DNA from: Bacillota bacterium
Lineage (GTDB): Bacteria > Bacillota > Clostridia > Christensenellales > SZUA-584
Length of the DNA: 64,000 nucleotides
Direction of reading: 5' to 3'
Assembly: GCA_023406895.1 (NCBI GenBank)
Contig: JAEXTV010000007.1
Location: 135,168 to 199,167, forward strand
The notes below the pieces were generated by a model, which was not told the origin of the DNA, searched no databases, and saw only the letters and a program-made list of their open reading frames with translations. A program made the translations under genes and the position numbers. Below are positions 25,401-34,156 of this stretch, piece by piece (within the stretch, counting starts at the first letter, position 1; each line of letters starts with the position of its first letter).

Positions 25401-25648
25401 GCGGGGCATCGCGCCTGTTCGACGCGCATGAGCTTGACGGGCTGCTCGATAAAAGCATGGCGCTCATCAAAGAGGCGGCAGAACAGATTTACGGCGGCGA
25501 CACAGCCATCACGCCCGCTAACGCGCAGGTCTGCGACTATTGCGGCTACGCGTCTGTCTGCCGGATCAACGCCGAATACGACGGGAACCGGATGCGCGAG
25601 CCCCAACCGTTTAACCGGGAGACCCTTAAAGGGGAGGTGTGCGAATGA
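22463..25648 (+). CDS. addB: ATP-dependent helicase/nuclease subunit B
   Basis: The 1061-residue AddB subunit of the Gram-positive counterpart of RecBCD. It has an N-terminal Walker A, GRAGSGKS (residues 8-15), an inactive helicase-like core, and a C-terminal RecB-type nuclease domain with YRVVDYKSSAVKF. The cysteines of the [4Fe-4S] staple are visible at YYKCPFRHF and in CDYCGYASVC near the end. It processes double-strand ends for recombination together with AddA, whose ATG overlaps its stop codon. AAAGGAGG precedes the start. Length is a little below the Bacillus protein (about 1160). Confidence 0.93.
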   Translation: MGVTVVTGRAGSGKSRYLMAHIKGLIKNPFEKVIVIVPGALTFETEKSIMLSCDVDGILGLEVLSIQRLCYRILDCAGHFDFMTHAEKAVYCRRALDALQNPFSGVSRLPDFDTCVADLITRLKSHCQTPQSLRGAAARTGDAALAKKLGDIADVYGKFNELSAGRLDSADMYAQAAENADKASFLCGAHIVIDGLDSASPAVMRLLESVMALAADTVAAFRGAGTGHDGEIFESERRDMQRFIRAAQNSGQQVEVLSPEMQGRHATDALSFLEANLYSYPYQPYEGEPEGIEIVEAQTLEQEVKALAAGILGEVQSGRRFRDIAVAGSGLGAYLPAIKSIFAQCGIPVFIDERRKLADNAFFDFIYKALLAASGELTAVTGYVYSAFSPLGEDERNTLYRYAQRYAYMGWHYMNPFWRGDDAAEAERLRLAVMKPLKRLMDAVKQGDAQISVEAVKLFLTDCGAAERLADFCESIDGAQTRGECAYFRQVLEKSIEVLDGIARVYGDAPLDAQTLCAMVKTGFEAVKIAVIPPATDEVGVFDMSVSRLPNIKVLFAVGVQDGVWPARDDGPGILSAAERDALLACGLDTGVYDLSAEKLKVYTALAKPKAKLVLSYNVQTGQPSVLIDRLKRLYPRLTVGKAGDSVQSLGGMEADVLGAVSDVLRGRAADQSLLSVCARYLRQNGWRETTEQLLLRDNAAVRLSAADASTLYGGIRCSATRIENYYKCPFRHFLDHGIKAQTPRDYVNDRIDIGTFMHLALDLFVRGLIEEQTDIKTLSEEQTAGRMRQAVSRAMSEHDNAKLIEDERFSMQASLLTRELVDTALRIRAHFLGSEATLHACEQTFAFDVPTAFGSVQITGKIDRIDTAAGYYRVVDYKSSAVKFSLNDFAMGLSLQLPVYIEAARRLLKDSALQPAGGYYMRIGEKYCESAAEAAKEARMSGLTLWDADVQRAFSAALPSGSLAAVDQALTSAGSLNARGASRLFDAHELDGLLDKSMALIKEAAEQIYGGDTAITPANAQVCDYCGYASVCRINAEYDGNRMREPQPFNRETLKGEVCE

Positions 25649-28600
25649 GCCGGGAGTGGAACGAACGCCAGCGCATGGCGATTGACGCGCGCGGCAAAAG
25701 CGTGGTGGTCTCCGCCGCGGCGGGCAGCGGCAAAACGAGCGTGCTGACCGAGCGTGTGCTGCGCCTTATTGAAGAGGGCGAGGACATTGAGAACATGCTG
25801 ATCGTCACGTTCACAAATCTTGCGGCGAGCGAGATGCGTGAGCGTATTTATAAACGTCTGCAGGACGCGGGTGCCGCGTCGCCGCGGCTCGCGGCACAGG
25901 CTGAAAAGTGCGCGTTTGCGGATATTTCCACGCTGCACGCATTTTGCGGCCGGCTGATCCGCGATAATTTTGAGTACGCGGGCACGTCGCCTTTGTTCGC
26001 CATCGCGAGCGAGGCGGAGACGGCGAGACTCAGGCAGGAGGCGATGGAGCAGGCCATTGAGCAGGCGAAAGCGGACACGGCGATGCGGCCTGTTGCGGAG
26101 AAGTATTCAGGCCGCGGCGATACCGAGCAGATCGCGCACATCGTATCGGCCATATACAACCGTGCGGTGAGCCTCAAGGATCCGAAACAGTGGCTCGATG
26201 AGGCGTATACGCATTTTGACGGCGGCGCTTTTGCGGACGTGCTTTTCGGGGAATTCAAAAGCATGGTCGTCGCGGCGGCGGCGGACGCGTCCGCGCATCT
26301 TGCGCAAAGAAGTGCGGTCTGGGCCGAAAAAGGCTTCGCGGAAGAAGCCGACGAGAGCGAGACCGACCGGATATTGCTGCTGCGCGCGGCGCAGGCTGTC
26401 AGCAGGGATTTTGTGATATTGCCCGAAGCCGGGGAGATCAGCACAAAGGCGAAGGGTGCACCGAACCGCGAGAGCGCGACGCTGACCAACCGCGCCAACA
26501 GATGTTTTGACGGTCTTCGCGGCGTTGCAGGCGATTTTGCGTCGAAGGTCAACGCTGAGCTGCGGCAAACCGCGCGAGACGGGCGGTTCTTCATTGACCT
26601 CACGCGTCTGTTCATGAAGCACTACGCACGGGCCAAACGCGCGAAGAACCTGATAGACCACGACGACACGATGCACTTTGCGTTGAAGGCGCTCGGCGTT
26701 GCCGATGTGGCGGCACGGTATCGCGCCAAATATGCGCATGTGTTTGTGGACGAATATCAGGACATCAACGAAGCGCAGCACGCGATCATCACAAGCGTAC
26801 AGCGCGACGGCAACGATTTTCTTGTGGGCGATGTGAAACAGTGCATCTACACGTTTCGCGAATCAAACCCCGATCTCCTGATCAAACGCTGCCGCGAGCT
26901 GCAGGCAGACGGGCTCATTGAGATGAACACCAATTACCGCAGCCAGCCCGGCGTGATACGGTTTATCAACGGCGTGATGGCGCACATGATGACCGAAGGC
27001 GCGGGGGGTGTTGATTACACAGGCGGCCAGCGGCTCGATCCGGGCGCGCAGGGCGAAGGCAAGGCGGAGATTATCATCGCGCACCGCGAGGACGAGGAGA
27101 ACGTGGAGGCCGAGGCACGCGAGATCGGCGCGCAGATCAGGCGGCTGCTGGATGATGGGATGGCGTACGGCGACATCGCGGTGCTGCGGCCTGAGATCAC
27201 GCAATCGGGCAAACACATCGCCAAGGCGCTCACCGATATGAATATCCCCGTGGCGGGCGGGGGAGGCGGCACGGATGATGGAACGGGAGAGCTTGCCATA
27301 CTGAAGAACGCGCTGAAGCTTTTGCAGAGCGAAACGGATGACATCGCGATGCTGAGCGTGATGCGCTATCCGCATTTCGGATTCACCGAGCCGGAGCTTG
27401 CCCAAATCCGTCTATCAGCGCCCGAGGCGGAAAGCTTTTGTGCCGCGGTCCGCGCGTTCAGTCAGCCGTCGGCTCTCGGCGATAAGGTCAGCGCGTTTCG
27501 CGGCAAACTGGAAACATACCGCCGGCTTGCGGCGTGCATGACGCTGTCCGATTTTTTGATGCATCTTCGGCTGGACCTGCGCCTGCGTGATTATGCGCTC
27601 ACGTCGCCGGGTGGTGCCGCGTCGGAAGCTGCCATCGGCACATTCTTAAGCGAAGCGGCGTCGCTCGGTGTATCGTCGCTTGCCGACTTGCTGGCTGTGG
27701 CCGACCGCCTCGGGCGCGCGAAGGAGACGCAGCAGAACCCTGCCGGCTCGGACGGCGTTTATTTAACGACGATACACAAATCCAAAGGGCTTGAGTTCCG
27801 CGCGGTCATCCTATCGGGGTTGCACAAGAAGATCGATCAGCGAGATACCTACGGCAGCGTGCTCGTGGGGCGCGGGCTTGGTCTTGCGCTCGATGATCTT
27901 GATGAAGCGACACACATTCGCAAACCCACGCTGCATCGTCTGGCTGTGGCGCAGGGGCTGCGGCGCGAGAAGATATCCGAAACGGTGCGGCTTTTGTATG
28001 TGGGCATGACGCGCGCGATTGAGCGGCTCATCATACTCGGTGCGGGCTGCGAGATCAAGGAAGCATGGAGTGAACCCAAGGCGGTGCTTTGGCAGCACGG
28101 CGCGTCCACGCATTTTGATCTGCTGATGCCGGCTGTGGCCATGATGTGCCGCGATGAGGGCATCGATTTCAACAGCATCGTGCGCATTGAGCGGGATGAG
28201 ACCGCAAAGCAAGTCTCTGCGGGCAAAGCCGAACGGCTTGCCGCGTTCTGGCAGCAGGCACAGGCGCAGCAGCCTGAGGCGCTGTATGAAGCGTACGATG
28301 GCGATACGGGTGTGCCGTCAAAGGTCAGCGTGTCGGCGCTCAAAAGGATGCAGGACGCAGAGGTTTTTCGCCCGGTGGTGATGCCGTCTGCCGACGAGGG
28401 GATGGATGCCGCGCAGCGCGGCACACTGATGCACCGCGTGATGGAGCACATCGGCTTCGAACCGCTGGAAGAGGCACAGGTGCGGGCGCGCATAAACGGC
28501 ATGGCGCAGAAAGGACTCATTGACACCGCACAAACGGCGGAGGTTGATGCGGCGGTGGTAACGCGCTTTTTGCGCAGCGAGCTCGCGCGGCGGGCGCAAG

Positions 28601-28911
28601 CGGCATCGATGCGGCGCGCCGAGCAGCCGTTTTGCCTGCGAATGAGTGCGCGGGAAGCAGGGCTTTCGGAGAATTCCGACGAATGCGTGGTGGTGCAGGG
28701 CGTGATTGACCTGTGTTTTATGGAGGACGATCAATGGGTAATCGTCGATTACAAGACGGACCGTGTGAGCCGGGTCGATGCGGCCAAATCGGCACAAAAA
28801 TATGCGGTTCAGCTGAACCTGTATGCCAAGGCGTTGCAGCGCATCACGCATACGGATGTGAAGGAAAAGCATATATACTATCTGGCACTCGGAGAAGCGG
28901 TGAAGCTTTAG
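25645..28911 (+). CDS. addA: ATP-dependent helicase/nuclease subunit A
   Basis: A 1088-residue UvrD-type helicase with a C-terminal nuclease. Walker A is SAAAGSGKT (residues 23-31); Walker B is VDEYQDINE; QCIYTFRESNP and LTTIHKSKGLEF are further helicase motifs. The nuclease motif is WVIVDYKTDR near residue 1030, preceded by VVQGVIDL. It translocates on DNA ends with AddB. The ATG at 25645 overlaps the addB stop (ATGA) behind GGGGAGG; a start two codons earlier is possible. Both subunits appear intact, so the repair complex should work. Confidence 0.94.
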   Translation: MSREWNERQRMAIDARGKSVVVSAAAGSGKTSVLTERVLRLIEEGEDIENMLIVTFTNLAASEMRERIYKRLQDAGAASPRLAAQAEKCAFADISTLHAFCGRLIRDNFEYAGTSPLFAIASEAETARLRQEAMEQAIEQAKADTAMRPVAEKYSGRGDTEQIAHIVSAIYNRAVSLKDPKQWLDEAYTHFDGGAFADVLFGEFKSMVVAAAADASAHLAQRSAVWAEKGFAEEADESETDRILLLRAAQAVSRDFVILPEAGEISTKAKGAPNRESATLTNRANRCFDGLRGVAGDFASKVNAELRQTARDGRFFIDLTRLFMKHYARAKRAKNLIDHDDTMHFALKALGVADVAARYRAKYAHVFVDEYQDINEAQHAIITSVQRDGNDFLVGDVKQCIYTFRESNPDLLIKRCRELQADGLIEMNTNYRSQPGVIRFINGVMAHMMTEGAGGVDYTGGQRLDPGAQGEGKAEIIIAHREDEENVEAEAREIGAQIRRLLDDGMAYGDIAVLRPEITQSGKHIAKALTDMNIPVAGGGGGTDDGTGELAILKNALKLLQSETDDIAMLSVMRYPHFGFTEPELAQIRLSAPEAESFCAAVRAFSQPSALGDKVSAFRGKLETYRRLAACMTLSDFLMHLRLDLRLRDYALTSPGGAASEAAIGTFLSEAASLGVSSLADLLAVADRLGRAKETQQNPAGSDGVYLTTIHKSKGLEFRAVILSGLHKKIDQRDTYGSVLVGRGLGLALDDLDEATHIRKPTLHRLAVAQGLRREKISETVRLLYVGMTRAIERLIILGAGCEIKEAWSEPKAVLWQHGASTHFDLLMPAVAMMCRDEGIDFNSIVRIERDETAKQVSAGKAERLAAFWQQAQAQQPEALYEAYDGDTGVPSKVSVSALKRMQDAEVFRPVVMPSADEGMDAAQRGTLMHRVMEHIGFEPLEEAQVRARINGMAQKGLIDTAQTAEVDAAVVTRFLRSELARRAQAASMRRAEQPFCLRMSAREAGLSENSDECVVVQGVIDLCFMEDDQWVIVDYKTDRVSRVDAAKSAQKYAVQLNLYAKALQRITHTDVKEKHIYYLALGEAVKL

Positions 28912-29229
28912 CCGTGCGGCCCAGGACTGATGGAAAAAGCATTGCACAGTCAGGTGCGAAGCGACGACCGCGAAGGGGCCGGCATCTGTCACAGTCTTTA
29001 TGCTGCAGCTCGGCGGCTGATTCGCTCTCGAAGCGCTATGGCCGGCCATTTCCCGGGCATCTCGGCGACAGGCTGGTGTTCATGCCTCATGCATAATAAA
29101 TAGGCGGCTTTTTTGCCCGAAGTCAGTCGCATACGATTGAGACAACCACACAAGCCGCTGTTGTGCGGCGGTATCCATGGCAGGGGGCGCTTTTTATCAG
29201 CCTTTCTATGCGATTTTACGGAAATATGA
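28912..29229. other. Intergenic stretch after addA
   Basis: No gene is supported in this 318-base stretch. It has GC-rich imperfect inverted pieces (for instance around ATGGCCGGCCAT at 29038-29049) and a GGCGGCTTTTTTGCC at 29103-29117. The last is the best terminator-like signal for addA, though the T-run lies within the loop. Confidence 0.4.
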
Positions 29230-29235
29230 TATAAT
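29227..29235 (+). promoter_or_regulatory. Extended -10 promoter of the YbjQ gene
   Basis: TGATATAAT forms an extended -10 element (TG-N-TATAAT) 35 bases before the start codon. No clear -35 box is seen, as is common for extended -10 promoters. Confidence 0.55.
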
Positions 29236-29270
29236 TAACAATATTAAAAACGTACCGGAGGATTTTTGCG

Positions 29271-29579
29271 ATGATAATCATGACAGTGGAAAACATCGGT
29301 AAGCCGTATGAAGTGCTGGGGCTTGTCAGAGGCTCAATGATACAGAGTAAACATATCGGCAAGGATATGATGGCCGGATTCAAAACAATTGTCGGCGGCG
29401 AACTCAAAGCGTATACGGAAATGATGGAGGAATCGCGGGAGATGGCATTGAAGCGCATGGTGGATCAGGCTGAGGTGCTCGGTGCGGATGCCGTGATCGC
29501 GATGCGTTTTACATCAAGCTCGATCATGCAGGGAGCCGCCGAGGTGACCGCGTACGGAACCGCCGTGAAGTTTAAATAG
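29271..29579 (+). CDS. YbjQ/UPF0145 family protein
   Basis: The 102-residue protein matches the YbjQ heavy-metal-binding-domain family (UPF0145): LGLVRGSMIQSKHIGKD, GGELKAYTEMMEESREMALKRM and GADAVIAMRF. The protein forms a pentameric beta-alpha ring in solved members; metal binding was proposed from structure only. GGAGG lies 8 nt before the first ATG. It is a single gene between its own promoter and terminator. Confidence 0.85.
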   Translation: MIIMTVENIGKPYEVLGLVRGSMIQSKHIGKDMMAGFKTIVGGELKAYTEMMEESREMALKRMVDQAEVLGADAVIAMRFTSSSIMQGAAEVTAYGTAVKFK

Positions 29580-29593
29580 AATATTTTTCAAAT

Positions 29594-29632
29594 AAAAAGC
29601 ACGTTTATTTCATCTTTAAACGTGCTTTTTTT
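29594..29632 (+). terminator. Intrinsic terminator of the YbjQ gene
   Basis: A 14-bp stem (29594-29607 with 29617-29630) rich in A-T at its base ends in a run of seven T. Because of its A-rich left arm it may work in both directions. Confidence 0.8.
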
Positions 29633-29710
29633 ATGGGCTTTAGCTATAAGTAAACTGGTTTTCACATAGAATATGCTTTATATAAGATATAAATAGTATG
29701 ACTCATAAAA

Positions 29711-29825
29711 GCCTTCTCCTAGAGAAGAAGGCGGTGCGAAACACCGGATGAGGTGTCAAAAAGGCTGATAATGCAAACACCTCATCAGTCGCCTGTCGGC
29801 GACAGCTTCTCCTCAAGGAGAAGCC
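29711..29825. repeat. MITE-like repeat R4, full palindromic element
   Basis: The ends are inverted copies (GCCTTCTCC at the left, GGAGAAGCC at the right). An inner pair, GGATGAGGTG and CACCTCATC, is also inverted. The whole 115-base element could fold into one long hairpin. Half copies lie at 22082-22128 and 61213-61262. No gene is present in the rest of the gap (29633-30107). Confidence 0.65.
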
Positions 29826-29956
29826 TAAATATGCGTCTTGGATAGTTTAAATGTTGTTCATATCTCCATCATATGCGAGAGGCTCTTTAGACTCTTATCG
29901 ACCTGCAAGCTATGCTGGTGTGAAGAAACAGCTTTTGCATAATGCAATAACGGAGC

Positions 29957-29980
29957 AAAAAAATAGGCTGTCAAAAAGCC
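29957..29980 (-). terminator. Probable terminator of the chemotaxis operon
   Basis: A short stem (GGCT with AGCC) is followed on the minus strand by TA and seven T. It is about 130 bases after the HD-GYP stop codon. A closer hairpin at 30068-30080 (GCCCT with AGGGC) has only a weak T tract. Confidence 0.45.
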
Positions 29981-30107
29981 GATTCTGTCTTCTTTAACTG
30001 TTGCTTTTGCAGGCGCTGGACAAATCATGCAGCTGACGGTCTTTTCATTAGACGCAGAAAGTAAATTGCCCTTTTAGGGCTAGTGTATATCAAAAGTTTT
30101 AATTGTT

Positions 30108-31184
30108 TTACTGAATATTGACGATCTCCTTGATGGTGATATTGAGGAGCGCGCGGTCGTGCCCAAGATCCATGAATGTATCTGTCGGTTTGCCGTCCAC
30201 AATGAGCTTGACAACGGGGCGAAGACTGGCAGATTCGTGGTTCTTGGTGACGATGGCTGTTTCTCCGGAGCTCAGGCGCACACATGTGCCCACCGGATAT
30301 GGCGCGACCTTGCGTGTGAGCGCATTGACGATGCTCGGGTCGAACATGGTGTTGTAGCCGCCCATAATGTATTCGATGGCATCCGAGGGCAGCATGGCCT
30401 TTCGATAGGGCCTGTCCGCGGTTAGCGCGTCAAAGACGTCCACCACACCCACAATGCGGCCGAAAAGATGAATCGATTCGCCCGAGAGCCCTTGCGGATA
30501 GCCTTTGCCGTTAAACTGCTCGTGGTGCTGCAGCGCCGTGTTGCGTGCCGCGTCGGGAATATCCATGTAGTCACACAGGTACGCATAGCCGCGCTCGCTG
30601 TGTTTTTTTATTTCCTCAAATTCCTCGGGCGTTAATCGCGAGGGCTTGTTGAGTATCTCCTTTTCAACAAACATCTTTCCCGTATCGTGAAGCAGCGCGC
30701 CGAGAGCCAGCTGATGGAGCATTTTTTTGTTGAGCCCGAGTGTGATACCGATGACGATGGACAATATGGCGACATTGAGGCTGTGGCTGTAAGTGTAGTC
30801 ATCGTAGGTTCTTAGATCAATCATATTAACCATAACCTGGCTTGAGTGAAGAATTTCATCTACCGTGCATTGGAGAAGCTTGTTAATCGTCTGCATGCGC
30901 GTTCGAAAGGCCGTTGGTCTGTTGAGCTTCGTGTTGTCAAGCAGTGCCTGAAGCTCGTTTTTCATCGTCATTTTCAGTTCCGCGCTGACAACATCGTTAA
31001 CATAAAGGCCTTCCGATAAATCATCGTCGATGTAAAGCCCCTGGTATCCAAGCTCCGATATTTTTTTGATGAACGCATCGGTTAAGATCCGCCCTTTGCG
31101 AAGCAAAATACGGTTTCGCGAAAGCACGAGGTCTGAGGCCAGTTTGTAGCCGGGGCGCAGGTGGCTAATCGGGATATATCTCAT
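30108..31184 (-). CDS. HD-GYP domain protein, probable c-di-GMP phosphodiesterase
   Basis: The 358-residue protein carries an HD-GYP domain (about 125-300). His166-Asp167 in LLHDTGK, HHEQFNGKGYP at 220-230 with the intact GYP, and DVFDALTADRPYRKA are all as in active enzymes, which cut c-di-GMP to GMP. The N-terminal 100 residues match the short domain often found before HD-GYP (DUF3391-like). It has no membrane segment. The ATG lies three bases after the cheA stop codon, so it is the last gene of the che operon. That links c-di-GMP breakdown to chemotaxis output and to the PilZ brake encoded at 53052. Confidence 0.88.
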   Translation of the reverse strand: MRYIPISHLRPGYKLASDLVLSRNRILLRKGRILTDAFIKKISELGYQGLYIDDDLSEGLYVNDVVSAELKMTMKNELQALLDNTKLNRPTAFRTRMQTINKLLQCTVDEILHSSQVMVNMIDLRTYDDYTYSHSLNVAILSIVIGITLGLNKKMLHQLALGALLHDTGKMFVEKEILNKPSRLTPEEFEEIKKHSERGYAYLCDYMDIPDAARNTALQHHEQFNGKGYPQGLSGESIHLFGRIVGVVDVFDALTADRPYRKAMLPSDAIEYIMGGYNTMFDPSIVNALTRKVAPYPVGTCVRLSSGETAIVTKNHESASLRPVVKLIVDGKPTDTFMDLGHDRALLNITIKEIVNIQ

Positions 31185-31187
31185 CTG

Positions 31188-33206
31188 TCAACCCATCAGT
31201 CCATTCACGTCCAAAATAAGACTGACACTCCCATCTCCAAGTATCGTGCAGCCCGCAATACTCTTGGATAAACCGAGTATCTTCGAGATATAGACGGGCA
31301 GAGGTTTTACAACTGTCTGCTGTTCACCGATCAGCTCGTCGACAAACAGGCAGTAGTTCAGTGTCTGGGTTTCTAAAAGCACCAATATGCCTTCTTCAAA
31401 AGACGTGATATCGGTGTCGATATTGAACAATTTGTGCAGCCGCAATATCGGATAACAATTGCCGCGCATCGTAATCATTTCGTTTCCGTCAGGGTCTTTG
31501 GCAATGTCTTTCAGATTCTTCAGCTTGAACGATTCCTTAATGGACAGCAGCGGAAGGATGAACACACTGCCGCCGACGCTCACCTGCATGCCTTCGATGA
31601 TGGCCAGTGTGAGCGGGATGCGTATCTGCACGGTCATGCCGCGGCCCGGCATGCTGTCCACGGTCAGCGTGCCGCCAAGCTTTTGTATATTTTTCTGTGC
31701 CACATCCATGCCCACGCCGCGCCCGGAGAACTCGGTGACCTGTTCTTTGGTGGAAAAACCGGGAGCAAAAATCAGCGAATAGACTTCCTTGTCCATCATG
31801 TCGGCGGGATTCTTTTTCACCAGGCCCTTGCTGATGCCCTTTTCGAGAATGGCGTCTCTGTTAAGGCCGCGCCCGTCGTCGGAAACGCTGATCAACACAT
31901 CGCTGCCTGAGTTATGCGCTTCAAGCGTGATTCGGCCGGTGGGGCTTTTGCCGATCTTTGAACGTTCTTCTGTGGTTTCCAAACCGTGATCCATTGAGTT
32001 GCGGATGATGTGCATGAGCGGGTCGGAGAGATTGTCGATCACGTTTTTATCAAGCTCCGTATCTTCGCCGACAATGATGAGCTCCGCCTGTTTTCCGAAC
32101 TTATTGGCCATGTCGCGCACAATGCGTTCCATCTTATGGAACGTCGCTGAAACAGGAATCATACGGATGGCCATCACGATATCCTGCAGCTCATCTGTCA
32201 GCTTGCGAAGCTGGCGTGAGGCCTTATCGAAGCTGTCCAGCCCGAGCTTTAACACCTCGGGATTTTTGGTCACGGTGGATTCTGTGATGACGATTTCGCC
32301 CACGATGTCCATAAGAATATCAAGCTTGTTTAAGTTGACGCTCATGTAGTTTTGCTGTTTGATATTATGTGAAGCGTCTGCGCTCGGTGCCGTGTTTTCG
32401 GAGGCTTTTGCTTTGATGCTTTCGGCGGGTGCGGCTTCCTCAGCCTTTTGTTCCGACAAATCTTCAAAATGCAGTTCGTTGATAAAGAAGGCTTCTTTGA
32501 TTTTGTTATGGATCACATGAGAAGGCTGATCCGATTCGATGTAGAGATCAAACCCATTGGCTGTGATTTCATCGTCGCTGTGTTCACCGAGGAGATCGCC
32601 GGGTACTGTCACAACCTTTTGACACAATGTTTCTAGTGATTTCACAATACCGAGAGCCCTGATGTTTTCCATCTTGCTGTCTCTTTGAAAAGTGACATGG
32701 GCTTTATAGCGGTTCAATCCGGAGATAGCCGCGGAGAACGGCATAGAGGAAGCCTGCGTATCATCCATGGAAATTTCCTCATCCTTTGGTTCTTGAACCC
32801 TGTCTGAGGAAGTGAGAACTTTATAGAATTTGCGCACATCGTCAGTGATATGGGTTAAATCACCGTCGGGAAGACCGCTGTTTTGAATCTTGCCGAATTC
32901 GGCTTTCATCGCATCCACAGATGAAAAGACTAGGTCGCTGATTTTGCGGTAGTCTCTTTTACGTGCCTGATGCTCGCGCAGGAAGCCGAATAGATCCTCA
33001 AGCGCATGAGAAAGGCCGGTGATGTTGTCAAAATTCATCATCGCCGAAGATCCTTTTATCGTATGCAGGATGCGGAAAATATCGCCTATTTGCTCTGATG
33101 TAAAGGTGCCGCTTTTTTCACAAGCCAAAAGCAAAGACTCCAGGCTGTCGAGAAGCTGACTGTTTTCATACAGATAAACATCCAGTATCGAATCATTCGC
33201 TGACAT
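31188..33206 (-). CDS. cheA: Chemotaxis histidine kinase CheA
   Basis: A 672-residue kinase with all expected domains: Hpt (residues 1-110, phosphorylated His48 in ILHTIKGSS), CheY/CheB-binding P2, dimerisation, HATPase (NSMDHGLET, SDDGRGLNRD, FSGRGVGMDV) and a C-terminal CheW-like domain. It phosphorylates CheY and CheB in response to receptor signals at the pole. It lies 52 nt after cheY, and its stop is 3 nt before the HD-GYP gene. The start follows GAAGGGAAC. In Bacillus cheA is inside the main fla/che operon; here it is in the divergent unit. Confidence 0.95.
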   Translation of the reverse strand: MSANDSILDVYLYENSQLLDSLESLLLACEKSGTFTSEQIGDIFRILHTIKGSSAMMNFDNITGLSHALEDLFGFLREHQARKRDYRKISDLVFSSVDAMKAEFGKIQNSGLPDGDLTHITDDVRKFYKVLTSSDRVQEPKDEEISMDDTQASSMPFSAAISGLNRYKAHVTFQRDSKMENIRALGIVKSLETLCQKVVTVPGDLLGEHSDDEITANGFDLYIESDQPSHVIHNKIKEAFFINELHFEDLSEQKAEEAAPAESIKAKASENTAPSADASHNIKQQNYMSVNLNKLDILMDIVGEIVITESTVTKNPEVLKLGLDSFDKASRQLRKLTDELQDIVMAIRMIPVSATFHKMERIVRDMANKFGKQAELIIVGEDTELDKNVIDNLSDPLMHIIRNSMDHGLETTEERSKIGKSPTGRITLEAHNSGSDVLISVSDDGRGLNRDAILEKGISKGLVKKNPADMMDKEVYSLIFAPGFSTKEQVTEFSGRGVGMDVAQKNIQKLGGTLTVDSMPGRGMTVQIRIPLTLAIIEGMQVSVGGSVFILPLLSIKESFKLKNLKDIAKDPDGNEMITMRGNCYPILRLHKLFNIDTDITSFEEGILVLLETQTLNYCLFVDELIGEQQTVVKPLPVYISKILGLSKSIAGCTILGDGSVSLILDVNGLMG

Positions 33207-33258
33207 GAAAAGTTCCCTTCTTTCCTAATAATTAGCTTAAGATGATGCGATTCTTCCT

Positions 33259-33615
33259 TTACGGCAGATTATTCAGCGCTGCAATGATCACATCTTCTTT
33301 AAAGGGCTTGACAATAAAGCCTTTGGCTCCCGAAAGAACGGCTTCTCTGACCATGCTTTCCTGGCCCATGGCGCTGATCATCACAATATTTGCTTTGGGA
33401 TCCGCCTCCAGAATCTTCTTAAGACTGGTCAGCCCGTCCATTTCCGGCATTGTGATATCCATTGTCACAATATCAGGTCCAAGCTCCTGATATTTCTGTA
33501 CGCCAACTTTTCCGTTTTCGGCTTCGCCGATGACTTCATAGCCATTTTTGACAAGCATATTTTTGATGGAAACCCTCATAAATGCTGCATCGTCGACGAT
33601 CAGTACTTTCTTCAT
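33259..33615 (-). CDS. cheY: Chemotaxis response regulator CheY
   Basis: A 118-residue single receiver domain. Asp8, Asp9, phosphoacceptor Asp53 (TMDITMPEMDG), Ser81 and Lys103 (IVKPF) are the full active-site set. Lack of an output domain and position between cheD and cheA support a CheY role, binding the flagellar switch. An AGGAGG lies upstream at an unusually long 12 nt distance. FliM/FliY, its switch partners, are not encoded in this window. Confidence 0.93.
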   Translation of the reverse strand: MKKVLIVDDAAFMRVSIKNMLVKNGYEVIGEAENGKVGVQKYQELGPDIVTMDITMPEMDGLTSLKKILEADPKANIVMISAMGQESMVREAVLSGAKGFIVKPFKEDVIIAALNNLP

Positions 33616-33670
33616 GATTTTAAGTGACCTCCTGTTTAACGGTTTAAATTTCTGCTGATCAATTTTCTCA

Positions 33671-34156
33671 TCATATGATTTTTACGGCTTTTGGCGATAC
33701 GGTGCGTATCGACAGCGTGCAGCTCTCACAACAAAATTCTATGGAACGCCCGCTGCTGCCACCGGTATCCTCGCCGTCCAGAGTGATCCGGTTTTCTTCC
33801 AATACTTTTCGGCACATCGCGATATTGCGCTGACCGACATTCATGATATCGATTGTTCCTGTGGTATGGAACATATGCGCGCCGCCAGCGATTTTGGCGC
33901 GGAGTCTCGAACGCGAAGCGCCCTCCTTTGTAACCTGGTCCAGCAGGTCCACGATGGCTGTATCGGCAAACTTACACCGGTTTGTCACCTCGGAACGAAT
34001 CGACGAGGTGGGCAGCATAATGTGAACCATACCTCCGATTTTCGCAACGGGATCATACAGCACGAGCCCGATACATGAACCAAGCCCCAAAGTCACAAGT
34101 TTGTCCGGAGACCTTGCTATTTTCTGTTCTGCAACGCCAATTGTAAATATTCTCAT
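33671..34156 (-). CDS. cheD: Chemoreceptor glutamine deamidase CheD
   Basis: The 161-residue protein has the catalytic Cys28 in GLGSCIGLVLYDP and His45 in GGMVHIMLP. Thr or Ser of the triad is likely in the NITIG-equivalent segment later on. CheD deamidates receptor glutamines and, bound to CheC, links receptor state to CheY-P level. Its ATG overlaps the cheC stop (ATGA), which matches the usual functional pairing of the two. Confidence 0.93.
   Translation of the reverse strand: MRIFTIGVAEQKIARSPDKLVTLGLGSCIGLVLYDPVAKIGGMVHIMLPTSSIRSEVTNRCKFADTAIVDLLDQVTKEGASRSRLRAKIAGGAHMFHTTGTIDIMNVGQRNIAMCRKVLEENRITLDGEDTGGSSGRSIEFCCESCTLSIRTVSPKAVKII

Noticed and set aside
29711..29825. A CRISPR-like repeat
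   Set aside because: The inverted blocks form one hairpin element and do not recur with regular spacers.
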